From a virus: a stretch of DNA of 64,000 bases. Below the pieces are notes generated by a model. It saw nothing but the letters and a program-made list of their open reading frames with translations. It was not told where the DNA came from and did not search any database. Location: the IMG/VR virus record IMGVR_UViG_3300042402_005180, positions 1-64,000 of that record. The stretch is one strand, 5' to 3'. Positions within the stretch are counted from its first letter, which is position 1; every line of letters begins with the position of its first letter. This document shows, piece after piece, positions 33,242 through 42,025 of the stretch. Position numbers and translations under genes: made by a program.

Positions 33242-33289
33242 AATATGGAAACAGAAAAGGAGAATTTAATGAAAACAAAAGTCTGTAAC
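33219..33289 (+). promoter_or_regulatory. Long inverted repeat enclosing the RBS and start of the HNH gene
   Basis: GTTACAAGACTTTTGT (33219-33234) pairs with ACAAAAGTCTGTAAC (33275-33289): 15 pairs with one bulged A. The 40-base loop holds AAAAGGAGA (33255-33263) and ATG 33269; the right arm is codons 3-7 of the gene. Read-through RNA from the polymerase operon can fold and hide the start; RNA from the local promoter cannot. The same logic controls I-TevI in phage T4. Confidence 0.7.
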
Positions 33290-34063
33290 GTGTGTAATAT
33301 TGAAAAATCAGAATCTGAATACTATAAAAAAGGTTCTGGATTACAATATAGATGTAAACAATGTGTAAAAAATCATATTAGGTATGAAAAATGTCCTAAT
33401 TGTGATAGACAAAAAAGATTAGAAGCTGAATTATGTTCTATATGCTCTAAGCAGTCTCAGAGAGAAGTATATTCAGAAGAATTAATAAATCAAGTAATTG
33501 ATCTTTATACTTCAGGGCTATCTACTTGGAAAATTGCCAACCAATTAGGTAGTTATCAGGTGAAGATAGTAAGAATTCTTCACAGAAATAATATTAAGTT
33601 AAGAAATAATGATTTTGTAAATAACGGTAAATATAGAGAAGATAATCCAGCTTGGAAAGGATACAAATTAATAAGTGGGGGATATTTTGCGTCAATTAAA
33701 AGATCCGCAGATTCCAGAAATCTAGAATTTGATATTAATATTGAATATCTAAATGAACTATTTGAGCTTCAAAATGGGAAATGCGCAATATCTGGATTAG
33801 ACATTATACTTCCTAGAAGCGATGAAAGTAGATCAACTGGAGAATATACTGCATCATTAGATCGGAAAAATTCTAATTTAGGTTATATTAAAAATAATTT
33901 ACAATGGGTTCATAAATGGGTTAATAAAATGAAGCAAAATTTACAAGAAGATGAATTTTTATATTTATGTAGCTTGATAACAGATAATAATAAAGATAAA
34001 ATAAAAGAAGTTGATATTAATACTTTAATGCAATATAAAAGGAGAAATAAAATTGGCACTTAA
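33269..34063 (+). CDS. HNH homing-type endonuclease (second copy)
   Basis: 264 residues from ATG 33269 (AAAAGGAGA upstream; an in-frame GTG at 33233 lies in the promoter). Residues 5-62 carry two Cys pairs twice over (CNVC...CKQC and CPNC...CSIC). Residues ~72-115 form a helix-turn-helix (SGLSTWKIANQLGSYQVKIV). The nuclease at ~170-245 has GKCAISGLDI, SLDRKNSNLGYIKNNLQW and VHKWVNKMK. It is related to the HNH protein at 6606. It lies between the two polymerase halves, and its tail overlaps the TTG of the exonuclease gene while supplying its GGAG site. Confidence 0.85.
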   Translation: MKTKVCNVCNIEKSESEYYKKGSGLQYRCKQCVKNHIRYEKCPNCDRQKRLEAELCSICSKQSQREVYSEELINQVIDLYTSGLSTWKIANQLGSYQVKIVRILHRNNIKLRNNDFVNNGKYREDNPAWKGYKLISGGYFASIKRSADSRNLEFDINIEYLNELFELQNGKCAISGLDIILPRSDESRSTGEYTASLDRKNSNLGYIKNNLQWVHKWVNKMKQNLQEDEFLYLCSLITDNNKDKIKEVDINTLMQYKRRNKIGT

Positions 34064-34760
34064 TACGTATCGTGACTATTGTGTTATGGACCTAGAAACC
34101 TCTGGTAAAAACCCTAATGGTTGTCAGATCACTCAAATTGCGGCTGTGGTAATCCACGGCAAGAAATTGACTCTCCAGCCCGGAGGAATCTTCAACATTG
34201 AAGTAAGGCCCGAATTTGACGACGAGAAGGCCATTGCTGCCGGATTCGATCCAGTAGAGCAAGAGGCTCTTGATATAACACGTAAAACTCGTGAACAGCT
34301 CGAAAAGGCGATTGGGCCAAAAGAAGCGTGGAGTCAGTTTGTAAACTTTGTAAATAAGTTCAACGCTAAAGGCAGTCCTTATTTTGCACCAATTCCCGTA
34401 GGATATAATATTAATAATTTCGATTTACCAATAGTCGAAAGATACTGTCGTATTTATGGACCAAAAGAGGAAAAAACTGGAAGACAAAAATTATTTAATC
34501 CTATTTTTAAAGTTGATATGATGGATAATCTATTTATGTGGTTTGAAGATCATAGCGCTGTTCAAAAATTAAATTTAGGTTATTTACGAGATTTCTTTGG
34601 GTTTCCAGAAAAGAGCAAAGCAAATGCTCACGATGCTCTTTATGATGTTGTAGATACTGCAAATCTTTTTATTAAGTTTCTTAAATATCACAGAAAACAC
34701 AGCGAAAAAACTAAATTTGAAAAATCATTTGCCGACATTAAAATGGATATTGAACTATGA
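34053..34760 (+). CDS. DnaQ-like DEDDh 3'-5' exonuclease
   Basis: 235 residues from TTG 34053 (AAAGGAG eight bases upstream). All DEDDh residues are present: Asp13 and Glu15 (VMDLETSG), Asp124 (GYNINNFDLPIV), His193 and Asp198 (NAHDALYDV). It probably proofreads for the split polymerase, whose PHP domain looks inactive. The first ~110 codons are visibly richer in G and C than the rest of the gene and than the flanks, which suggests a recombined segment next to the HNH gene. Confidence 0.88.
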   Translation: MALNTYRDYCVMDLETSGKNPNGCQITQIAAVVIHGKKLTLQPGGIFNIEVRPEFDDEKAIAAGFDPVEQEALDITRKTREQLEKAIGPKEAWSQFVNFVNKFNAKGSPYFAPIPVGYNINNFDLPIVERYCRIYGPKEEKTGRQKLFNPIFKVDMMDNLFMWFEDHSAVQKLNLGYLRDFFGFPEKSKANAHDALYDVVDTANLFIKFLKYHRKHSEKTKFEKSFADIKMDIEL

Positions 34761-34984
34761 AAATTAAATCAATTGAAAAATATTCGCATTTCATAATTGA
34801 AATGGAAGATGGTAAAATTTATAAATATGTCCCGGACCAATCAAAGCAAACTCATTGGGGAGAGTGGTTTCTTGATTTTGACGGTCATTATATAAAAGTG
34901 ATTAATGAAGAAAAAATTAATCAACTAAAAGACGCTTATATTGAACATGTTGACTATATAATCTCTTGTGGAGCATACCAGTGA
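34757..34984 (+). CDS. Small hypothetical protein between polymerase halves
   Basis: 75 residues, beta-rich at the start (KIKSIEKYSHFIIEMEDGKIY), helical at the end. Overlaps the exonuclease stop (ATGA), and its own stop overlaps the GTG start of the polymerase C-half (GTGA). No family recognised. Tight coupling suggests co-translation with both polymerase components. Confidence 0.5.
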   Translation: MKIKSIEKYSHFIIEMEDGKIYKYVPDQSKQTHWGEWFLDFDGHYIKVINEEKINQLKDAYIEHVDYIISCGAYQ

Positions 34985-36555
34985 CTCAAGATTTTGATAT
35001 TGATAATTTTGAAGACATTGCAACATGGGAATTAATTAGCAGTGGCAAAACTAAAGGTGTATTCCAGCTAGAATCTAAATTGGGTTCTAGTTGGGCCAAG
35101 CGAGTTAAGCCACGTAATATTGAAGAGCTGGCAGATTTAATTTCAATTATTCGTCCGGGAACTCTTGAGGCGGAACTTGAAGGAAAGTCTATGACTAAAC
35201 ACTATGTTGATCGCAAGTGGAAAATAGACGAGACTAAATATTTACATTCTGCCCTTGAGCCATTACTTGGTAGTACATATGGCATTATCGTATATCAAGA
35301 ACAGGCGATGAAAATTGCAACTGCTCTTGCTGGATTTACCCCAGAAGAAGCAGATTCGCTTCGCAAGGCGATGGGTAAAAAAGATGCTGCTCTTATGAAT
35401 GAAGTGGGACAGAAATTTATTAAAGGCTGCGAAGCAAAAGGAATTGTTGATGCAGCATCCGCAGCACAAATCTTTAACTGGATTCAGGCTTCAGCCCGAT
35501 ATTCATTTAATAAAAGCCACGCAGTTGCTTATGCTATTAATTCTTTTCGCTCTGCTTACTGTAAAGTCCATCGTCCATTAAAATTCTATGAGAAATATCT
35601 TAATCATGCTCATAACAAACCGGATAAGCAAAAGGAAATAAAAGAACTTATTATGGATGCTAAATTATCTGGCATTGAAGTTTACCCTCCAAGATTAAAT
35701 AATTTACATAGAACTTTTACTCGTGATGGAAGCAAAGGTATTATATACTTTGGATATAGCAATGTAAAAAGTGTTGGTGAGGGAGAACAGGAAAAAATCG
35801 AAGCGGTTATTACTGATGCGGTTAAAAGTTCAAATAAGCCGATTTCAGAATTTAACTGGCTTGATTCTTTGTTTTATATCGGCAATGAAATTAAAAAGAA
35901 CGCATTTATTTCACTTATTAGCGTTGGAACTTTTTCAGGAAAAAACAACGCTTTAACTAGAAATCAAATGATGTTTGAATTTGATATTTGGTCAAAATTA
36001 ACAGTAAAAGAACAGACTTGGATTATCAATAATCGAAACAGTAGTAATTGCTTAAAAAGTTTAGTTCAAAAAATGATAAATGAAAATGAGAAAATCAATT
36101 CTAGAAGAATGGCGTCTGTATTAGATATTTATCAAGCTCTTGAAAATCCGCCATATTCTTTGGAAGACGATTATGCATGGATAGCAGAAACAGAACAAAA
36201 ATTAATGGGCTGTGCTTTAACATGCTCTACTGTTGATATGTCATGTAGTGATGTTAATATTACTTGTGCAGAAATTGCAAATGGTGAAGTTAAGAGTATA
36301 AAAGATGCTTGTTTAGGAGTTAGAATTAATGAAGTAAAAGAATATACGATTAAACGTGGAAATTCAATTGGAAAAATCATGGGATTTGTAAGTGCAGAAG
36401 ACTGGAGCGGGGAGCTTGATTCCATAACATTTTTTTCTGATGAATTTGAAAAATATAAAAAGTTGCTTTTTATCGGAAACACGCTATTATTATATGGTGA
36501 GGTTCAAGAGAAAAGGGACAAATCCTTTGTAGTTAAACATGCAGAACAAATTTAG
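34981..36555 (+). CDS. dnaE: DNA polymerase III alpha, C-terminal half (fingers onward)
   Basis: 524 residues from GTG 34981, chosen because it overlaps the previous stop (GTGA); a TTG at 34966 is possible. It opens with the segment that follows the palm in bacterial alpha subunits: TKGVFQLES, LADLISIIRPGTLE, GIIVYQEQAMKIATALAGF, ADSLRKAMGKK and FNKSHAVAYAINSFRSAY. The last ~130 residues look like an OB-fold (KSIKDACLGVRINEVKEYTI; GNTLLLYGEVQ). No start-up intein residues are present. It must associate with the N-half without covalent linkage. Confidence 0.9.
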   Translation: MTQDFDIDNFEDIATWELISSGKTKGVFQLESKLGSSWAKRVKPRNIEELADLISIIRPGTLEAELEGKSMTKHYVDRKWKIDETKYLHSALEPLLGSTYGIIVYQEQAMKIATALAGFTPEEADSLRKAMGKKDAALMNEVGQKFIKGCEAKGIVDAASAAQIFNWIQASARYSFNKSHAVAYAINSFRSAYCKVHRPLKFYEKYLNHAHNKPDKQKEIKELIMDAKLSGIEVYPPRLNNLHRTFTRDGSKGIIYFGYSNVKSVGEGEQEKIEAVITDAVKSSNKPISEFNWLDSLFYIGNEIKKNAFISLISVGTFSGKNNALTRNQMMFEFDIWSKLTVKEQTWIINNRNSSNCLKSLVQKMINENEKINSRRMASVLDIYQALENPPYSLEDDYAWIAETEQKLMGCALTCSTVDMSCSDVNITCAEIANGEVKSIKDACLGVRINEVKEYTIKRGNSIGKIMGFVSAEDWSGELDSITFFSDEFEKYKKLLFIGNTLLLYGEVQEKRDKSFVVKHAEQI

Positions 36556-36565
36556 GAGTTGAATA

Positions 36566-36889
36566 ATGAATGTTTGTTGTTTTATTGGAAAATTGGTTAA
36601 TGATCCAGAGCTAAGGGAAATCAATGAAACTTATGTTGTAAATTTTTCTTTAGCCGTAGAGGACTATAGAAAAGACAAAGAAGGTGAAAAGCATAGAAGA
36701 ATTGATTTTTTAGATTTTGAAGCATGGGATAGCGGAGCAACTACTATCGCCAAACATTTTAAAAAGGGCGATATGATGGCAATTGAAGCAGAAGCTAGGC
36801 AGCACAAGTGGACATCTAATGATCAAAAGCGTCAAAAAATTGTTTTCAGAGTAAAAACTTTTAAATCTTCAGGATGCAAAACGGAATAA
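36566..36889 (+). CDS. ssb: Single-stranded DNA-binding protein
   Basis: 107 residues with an SSB-type OB-fold: NVCCFIGKLVNDPELRE, VVNFSLAVEDYRKDKEGE, FLDFEAWDSGATTIAKHFKKGDMM (split across residues 49-71), IEAEARQHKW. The acidic C-terminal tip of bacterial SSB is absent, so it may not recruit the usual host partners. AGGAG precedes the ATG. It closes the replication block. Confidence 0.85.
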   Translation: MNVCCFIGKLVNDPELREINETYVVNFSLAVEDYRKDKEGEKHRRIDFLDFEAWDSGATTIAKHFKKGDMMAIEAEARQHKWTSNDQKRQKIVFRVKTFKSSGCKTE

Positions 36890-36892
36890 AAT

Positions 36893-38542
36893 ATGAGAAA
36901 AAGAAAAGTATTATTTGTAACAGAGGCATCTTTTATGCCGACTGGATATTCAGTTTATACAAAAGAAGTTTTATCAAGACTTCATAAGCATCCAGAATTA
37001 GAAGTTGCAGAACTGGCGTGTTTTACAACTCAAAAAGCAGAAGAAATTAAATCAGTTCCTTGGAAAGTATATGCCAATGTTCCTGATCCAGAGAATCAAG
37101 AACATAACAATATATATAATTCTAGCATGACAAATAAGTTTGGAGATTTTACATTTAATCATGTATTAATAGATTTTCAGCCAGATTTTGTTATGGATAT
37201 TCGTGACTGGTGGATGCTGGAATTTGAAGAGAGATCTCCATTTAGAGACTTCTTTAACTGGGCTATAATGCCAACAGTTGATGCAGAGCCACAAAATATT
37301 TCATGGATTGATACATATTCTACTGCTGATGCGGTTTTTTCATATTCTGAATTTGGTAGAGATACCATGCTTCAACAGTCAAAAAATATAAATTTTATAG
37401 ATGTAGCATCTCCTTGCGCAAGTAATAGCTTTCATCCTATAAAAGATAAAAAAGCTCTAAGAAATGAATTTGGACTAAAGGACGATATTACTATTTTTGG
37501 AACAGTTATGCGCAACCAAAGACGCAAATTGTATCCAGATTTATTTAAGGCATTTAGATTATTCTTAAATGAAAACCCCTCACTAACAAATGTATATCTA
37601 TATTGCCATACAGCATATCCAGATGTTGGTTGGGATATTCCAGATTTAATTAAAGAAAATGAACTGGGTAATAAAGTTTTACTAACTTATAAGTGCAGAA
37701 AGTGCAATAAGATCAGTTCTCTATTCTTTAATGATGCTGTTACATTTTGCAATTCATGCGGAGCATATGCTTCATGCCCAGTCGGAATTCAAAATAAAAT
37801 TGAAGAAAGCGATCTTAATAAAGTTTACAATCTTTTTGATGTATATATTCAATGGGCAAATAGCGAAGGTTGGGGAATGCCCCAACTTGAAGCAGCTCAT
37901 GCGGGGCTTCCAATAGTCTCTGTTCACTACTCTGCTATGCAGTCTCTTATTGATAATATCGAAGGAATTGGAATTAAGCCAATCGGATTTTATAAAGAGC
38001 TAGAAACAGGATGCATGAGAGCAGTGCCTGATAATCAATCTTTAGCTAATATAATTCGTGATTTATCAGTAGATACAGCTAAGAGAAATTATATAGCAAA
38101 TAAGTGCTATGTTAATTCAAAAAATATTTACGATTGGGATTTTACTGCAAATAAATGGTTGAAGTATTTCTTAGCAGCTCCATTAAAAGATCCTAAGACA
38201 ACTTGGCTTTCTCCTCCTAGATTTTTTAATCCAGCAAGAGAAGTTCCTGAGCAAGTAAAAAATATTTCAATTGCCGATCAAGTAAATTGGCTATTTATGA
38301 ATGTACTTGGAAAACCAGAACTTTTAAATAAAAGCATATGGAAGCGAATGTGTAAAGATCTGATTTATAGATCAACAATGTCGTCTATTATACCGGGTTA
38401 TTATTATAACGAGTATTCTCATCCAGATATGGAGAAAAGATTTGAAGAGTTTAACATTCAAAAGGCTTTTGAAAATTGTTTGAACATGAGAAATTCTATT
38501 AATGAATGGGAAAAAGTAAGAGTTCAAAGGATTAGCAAATGA
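36893..38542 (+). CDS. GT4-type glycosyltransferase with zinc-ribbon insert
   Basis: 549 residues. The N-terminal domain has VTEASFMPTGYSVYTKEVL. The donor domain has FGTVMRNQRRKLYPDLFKAF and the GT4 block EGWGMPQLEAAHAGLPIV. Between them, residues 268-289, lies an intact CxxC...CxxC ribbon (CRKC and CNSC), which standard GT4 enzymes lack. A further ~110 residues follow the catalytic part. It opens the second glycan island directly after ssb. Confidence 0.78.
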   Translation: MRKRKVLFVTEASFMPTGYSVYTKEVLSRLHKHPELEVAELACFTTQKAEEIKSVPWKVYANVPDPENQEHNNIYNSSMTNKFGDFTFNHVLIDFQPDFVMDIRDWWMLEFEERSPFRDFFNWAIMPTVDAEPQNISWIDTYSTADAVFSYSEFGRDTMLQQSKNINFIDVASPCASNSFHPIKDKKALRNEFGLKDDITIFGTVMRNQRRKLYPDLFKAFRLFLNENPSLTNVYLYCHTAYPDVGWDIPDLIKENELGNKVLLTYKCRKCNKISSLFFNDAVTFCNSCGAYASCPVGIQNKIEESDLNKVYNLFDVYIQWANSEGWGMPQLEAAHAGLPIVSVHYSAMQSLIDNIEGIGIKPIGFYKELETGCMRAVPDNQSLANIIRDLSVDTAKRNYIANKCYVNSKNIYDWDFTANKWLKYFLAAPLKDPKTTWLSPPRFFNPAREVPEQVKNISIADQVNWLFMNVLGKPELLNKSIWKRMCKDLIYRSTMSSIIPGYYYNEYSHPDMEKRFEEFNIQKAFENCLNMRNSINEWEKVRVQRISK

Positions 38543-39621
38543 AGATAAAATATATTGGAAATTTTAATGATGGCACAGGGTGGGCAAAAGCTGCTACATA
38601 TAATGCTCTTGCTCTTGCCTCTGCTGGACATGATATATATTGCGAAGAATTTAAATATAATCAAATGTCAGTTATGCTAGAGCCTGAAATTCAAAATTTA
38701 ACAGAAAAAAAATCTGATAAATATGATGCTGTAGTTTATCACTTATTGCCTACTGATTATAGATATGATTCATCTGTAAAAAATATTGGTTTTGTTTCTT
38801 TGGAGACTCTGACTTTATCATCTGTTCCTTGGCTTAAAAAAATTAGCATGATGGATGAGATTTGGGTTCCAAATAACGCATCTAAACGGTGTCTTATTAA
38901 TTCTGGAATTGAAAACGATAAAATTAAAGTTTTTCCACATACTTTTAATTTTTATAAAACTTTGGAAGTGGCTCAAAATAGCAAAACACAAAAAGAACTT
39001 AGCGGCACTTTTAATTTTGTTTTTAACGGGGAATTCACTAAAAGAAAAAATTTAGAAGCTCTTTTATTTGCGTTTCATAATGAATTTGATTTTATTGAGC
39101 CTGTAAATGTATTTATAAAAACATCAAAAAATCCAAATCAGGTAATTGATTTTTGCAATGCTGTAAAAACAAGAATGAAAAAAAGAGGCAAGTACAAGAG
39201 TGAAATAGTGGCAACCGGATATATGAGCGAAGCTGATTTATTCGGGGTCATCAAAAACTGTCATGCGTTTGTTATGCCAAGCTATGGAGAAGCGTGGTGC
39301 TATCCCGCACTTGAAGCAATGACATTTGGAATTCCTCCTATTTATACAAAAGGAATCGGAATAGAAGATTTTGATAGTTCAGGATTTTTTGTTGATTCCA
39401 GAGTTACTCCTTGTTATGGCGCAAATGATACATTCGACTTTTTATATACATCGGATGATTTCTGGCTTGAAATTGATATAATGGACTTACAAAAAAAACT
39501 AAGACAAGTTTATGAGCTACAAGCCAATCCGAAAGAATTTAACTCGCTTAAAGAAATATGCACTATGCGTGCTAAACAATTTCATTTTACAAATACAGAA
39601 ATTACCAGAGGAATTATATGA
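38539..39621 (+). CDS. GT4-type glycosyltransferase
   Basis: 360 residues. GNFNDGTGWAKAATYNALAL at the start is the acceptor-domain loop. FNFVFNGEFTKRKNLEALL opens the donor domain, and MPSYGEAWCYPALEAMTFGIPPI is the family E-x7-E block. Overlaps its neighbours by four bases. Probably adds a sugar in the same pathway as the enzyme upstream. Confidence 0.78.
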   Translation: MKIKYIGNFNDGTGWAKAATYNALALASAGHDIYCEEFKYNQMSVMLEPEIQNLTEKKSDKYDAVVYHLLPTDYRYDSSVKNIGFVSLETLTLSSVPWLKKISMMDEIWVPNNASKRCLINSGIENDKIKVFPHTFNFYKTLEVAQNSKTQKELSGTFNFVFNGEFTKRKNLEALLFAFHNEFDFIEPVNVFIKTSKNPNQVIDFCNAVKTRMKKRGKYKSEIVATGYMSEADLFGVIKNCHAFVMPSYGEAWCYPALEAMTFGIPPIYTKGIGIEDFDSSGFFVDSRVTPCYGANDTFDFLYTSDDFWLEIDIMDLQKKLRQVYELQANPKEFNSLKEICTMRAKQFHFTNTEITRGII

Positions 39622-40037
39622 AAGTTTATATTGGAAACAGATCGGTTGACTCGCCAGAATATAAAAACTTAACAGAAGTTGAAATGCTCAAGTATATCGC
39701 TGATGATTCTGAATGCACTTCTATTATACTAGATGGGGTTTTAAAAGGTCTGGCAATTAGTGAAATCCCACCAGTTTTAAATTTAATAGTTAGTAAGCTC
39801 AGAAATAAGGGCGAAATTATTATTAATGATTTGGATTTTGATCTTCTTGTATTTGCTCATAGAAAACAAAATAATTTGTTTGAATTGAATAAAATGGTTG
39901 AAAGTTTTGGGGGATTTAAGTCATTTATAACTTATGAATTAATTTCCGATGTAATGAAAAATTTTAACAACATTCAACTTTTATCTATTAATATAGACAA
40001 CTTGGAATTTAGACTTACATATCAGAAATCACTATGA
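39618..40037 (+). CDS. Possible methyltransferase-like fragment
   Basis: 139 residues. LNLIVSKLRNKGEIIINDLDFDLLVF followed by a helix and ITYELISDVMKN resembles the second half of a class I methyltransferase (the strand after the SAM site). The glycine-rich SAM loop is absent, so it is either a remnant or a reduced partner protein. ATGA overlaps on both sides keep it in the operon. Low certainty. Confidence 0.4.
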   Translation: MKVYIGNRSVDSPEYKNLTEVEMLKYIADDSECTSIILDGVLKGLAISEIPPVLNLIVSKLRNKGEIIINDLDFDLLVFAHRKQNNLFELNKMVESFGGFKSFITYELISDVMKNFNNIQLLSINIDNLEFRLTYQKSL

Positions 40038-40756
40038 ATATAAATATATTTTCTTGCGAAAACTGCTGCAATGCTAAAATGCAAAACGAAAATCAAGTCG
40101 GTTGCAATTTAGATAAACTAAAAAAAATACCACACGCTTTTAACGAAACTAATAAATTTTTTGATTTACAGAAAGTTTGTCAGTATAAAAATAAAACAGA
40201 AGATGAGATTTTTATTAAGTTTGGATATATTTTTATACTTGACGATAAAGATAATCTAGATATCTTAAAAGAAAATATAAAAGCAGTTGTAAAACTAAAG
40301 CCAATGTGGATAGGAATAAGTAATGACTTTCCAGAAATTGGAAACGAAATAAACGACCAATTAGTTAATTGTCAAATTCCATATAATATTATTTCAAACT
40401 ATGAAAAAATAGCGGGAGATATTTATAGACTTGATCAATTCATGAACAGCTATAAAAACGGATGGACTTTTGTAAATATTGCTGGAAAAGAACTAGATAC
40501 AAATCTATTAAACGTGTTAAATGGATATGTAAATGATTTTAATTCATTAGGTCTAGTAACCCATGATTGCGATTCTATAAATGGATTTGCATTTTTTAAC
40601 ATGATTTTTAAATATTTAAAGGGCAACTATCCATCTATCCTAGATGATGAAACAGTAGTAGAAAAAACTTTTATTGAAAAAATTATGGAAACATCACCAC
40701 AAATGAAAAAGAATTGGAAGGATTTATATGAAGTCTACAGTAATTCTAGCAGTTAA
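40034..40756 (+). CDS. Hypothetical glycan-cluster protein with Cys-rich N-terminus
   Basis: 240 residues. The first 50 hold six cysteines (FSCENCCNAKM, GCNLDKL, VCQYKN), possibly a metal site. The centre (YIFILDDKDNLDILKENIKAV) resembles a small GT-A-like or nucleotide-binding sheet without a DXD. Overlaps the next start by 29 bases. No family assigned. Confidence 0.5.
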   Translation: MNINIFSCENCCNAKMQNENQVGCNLDKLKKIPHAFNETNKFFDLQKVCQYKNKTEDEIFIKFGYIFILDDKDNLDILKENIKAVVKLKPMWIGISNDFPEIGNEINDQLVNCQIPYNIISNYEKIAGDIYRLDQFMNSYKNGWTFVNIAGKELDTNLLNVLNGYVNDFNSLGLVTHDCDSINGFAFFNMIFKYLKGNYPSILDDETVVEKTFIEKIMETSPQMKKNWKDLYEVYSNSSS

Positions 40757-41330
40757 TGATCAAGAAAATATTGCCGCTTCTATACTAAGCGTATTAGAAA
40801 GTAATAAAAAGCCTGATAATTTTTGTATTGCACTAAATGAATCTAGCTCAGATAAAGTAAAAGCAGTAGTAACTTCGTTTTTTAAAAGCTGTTGTGATGG
40901 GTCTTTTTATACAGAAGAACACAACAAAGATTTTGTGCTTTCAAAGAAAAATGATTTTGAAATTAATATGATTAGTATATTATCAAAAAATCCTATTGCG
41001 GACTGCTATGACTATATTAAAAATGAGACAGATATATTTTTTACAATGGGCCATAAAACAGTTTATAAAAAAGAATATATTGAAAGAGTATTAGATTTAT
41101 TTGATAATATTACTGGAGCTGTTTATACTGATTTTTATATAAATGGCAGAAGAACATATCTGGAATCAATGCATCCTTTTAATAGCAATCTTAATAATGT
41201 TCAAGAGTTAGCTTTTAAGAAAGAAATTCTAGATGCTACACCCAAGTTTTTTCACGCTCCAGAAATTATATCAAAAGCATATTCAAAATCAATTATAAGA
41301 AATATTCCAGAAGCATTGTATTTACTATGA
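40728..41330 (+). CDS. GT2-like protein, degenerate
   Basis: 200 residues. TVILAVNDQENIAASILSVLES is a typical GT2 opening. The expected metal motif is weak: FFTMGHKTVYKKEYIERVLDLF and GAVYTDFYING occupy its place. The protein is short for GT2. It may be inactive or specialised. Start supported by AAGGATTT upstream. It overlaps its neighbours in the island. Confidence 0.5.
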   Translation: MKSTVILAVNDQENIAASILSVLESNKKPDNFCIALNESSSDKVKAVVTSFFKSCCDGSFYTEEHNKDFVLSKKNDFEINMISILSKNPIADCYDYIKNETDIFFTMGHKTVYKKEYIERVLDLFDNITGAVYTDFYINGRRTYLESMHPFNSNLNNVQELAFKKEILDATPKFFHAPEIISKAYSKSIIRNIPEALYLL

Positions 41331-42025
41331 ATAAGCATATAAGAAAAATTAAGGGGAAGAACTTCTCTGATTTGCAAATATGTGTTCTTGCCGCTGGAAT
41401 AGGAGCAAGGACAAAATCTTATGAGCCAAGATGTCTATTAAAATATGATGGAAAAATCATTTTAGATAATCAAATAGATGTTTTATCAGAAGTTTTTCCT
41501 AAAGCTGAATTAAGTATTGTTGGTGGATATGATATTAACAGGATAATAAAAAAAAATAATAAAAGAGCAAGGATAATTGAAAATCAAATATATCAAGATA
41601 CTAATAGCGGCGAAAGTTTAAAATTAGCTGTTAACAACTCTTTATTAGAAAATATGATATTTATTCATGGTGATCTAGTTATATCCACTGAAATTTTTAA
41701 TTATGTAACAATGGAAAATTCTTTCATACTTACTGATAGTCGAAATAAATTTGAAGAAAAAGAAGTGGGAGTAACTATTGTTAATGGTTATGCAACTGTG
41801 CTATCTTATAATTTGCCAACAAAATGGTGTCAAATAGCATATCTAGGAACAAACGAGCTTAATATTTTTAAAAAGCTATTAAGTAAACAAGACTTCAACA
41901 CTAAATATTTGCTAACATTTGAAATATTAAATAAGATTTTAGAGAATGGTGGATCTTTTAAGTGTTTTGATATAGGAAACGGGTTCATAAAAGAAATAGA
42001 TAATTTAAAGGACATTAGCCAATGA
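41327..42025 (+). CDS. Sugar-phosphate nucleotidyltransferase-like protein
   Basis: 232 residues. ICVLAAGIGARTKSYEPRCL followed by LKYDGK is the G-x-G-x-R...K signature of NTP-transferases that make nucleotide sugars. IVGGYDINRIIKK and MIFIHGDLVI (metal Asp) follow. It could make the activated sugar used by the neighbouring transferases. Slightly short for the family; the C-terminal half is reduced. Confidence 0.72.
   Translation: MNKHIRKIKGKNFSDLQICVLAAGIGARTKSYEPRCLLKYDGKIILDNQIDVLSEVFPKAELSIVGGYDINRIIKKNNKRARIIENQIYQDTNSGESLKLAVNNSLLENMIFIHGDLVISTEIFNYVTMENSFILTDSRNKFEEKEVGVTIVNGYATVLSYNLPTKWCQIAYLGTNELNIFKKLLSKQDFNTKYLLTFEILNKILENGGSFKCFDIGNGFIKEIDNLKDISQ

Noticed and set aside
33003-34984. 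Group I intron interrupting dnaE
   Set aside because: The interval is packed with overlapping ORFs, including a complete exonuclease, and I could not find a P/Q/R/S-like core. A covariance-model search would be decisive.
32960-35010. Split intein or intein joining the two polymerase halves
   Set aside because: The N-half ends MEIKK and the C-half begins VTQDF. Neither carries intein ends (Cys/Ser start, His-Asn end) and there is no Hint-like sequence.
31522-36555. Frameshift or assembly error splitting dnaE
   Set aside because: The halves are about 2 kb apart with five intact genes between them, so a single-base error cannot explain it.
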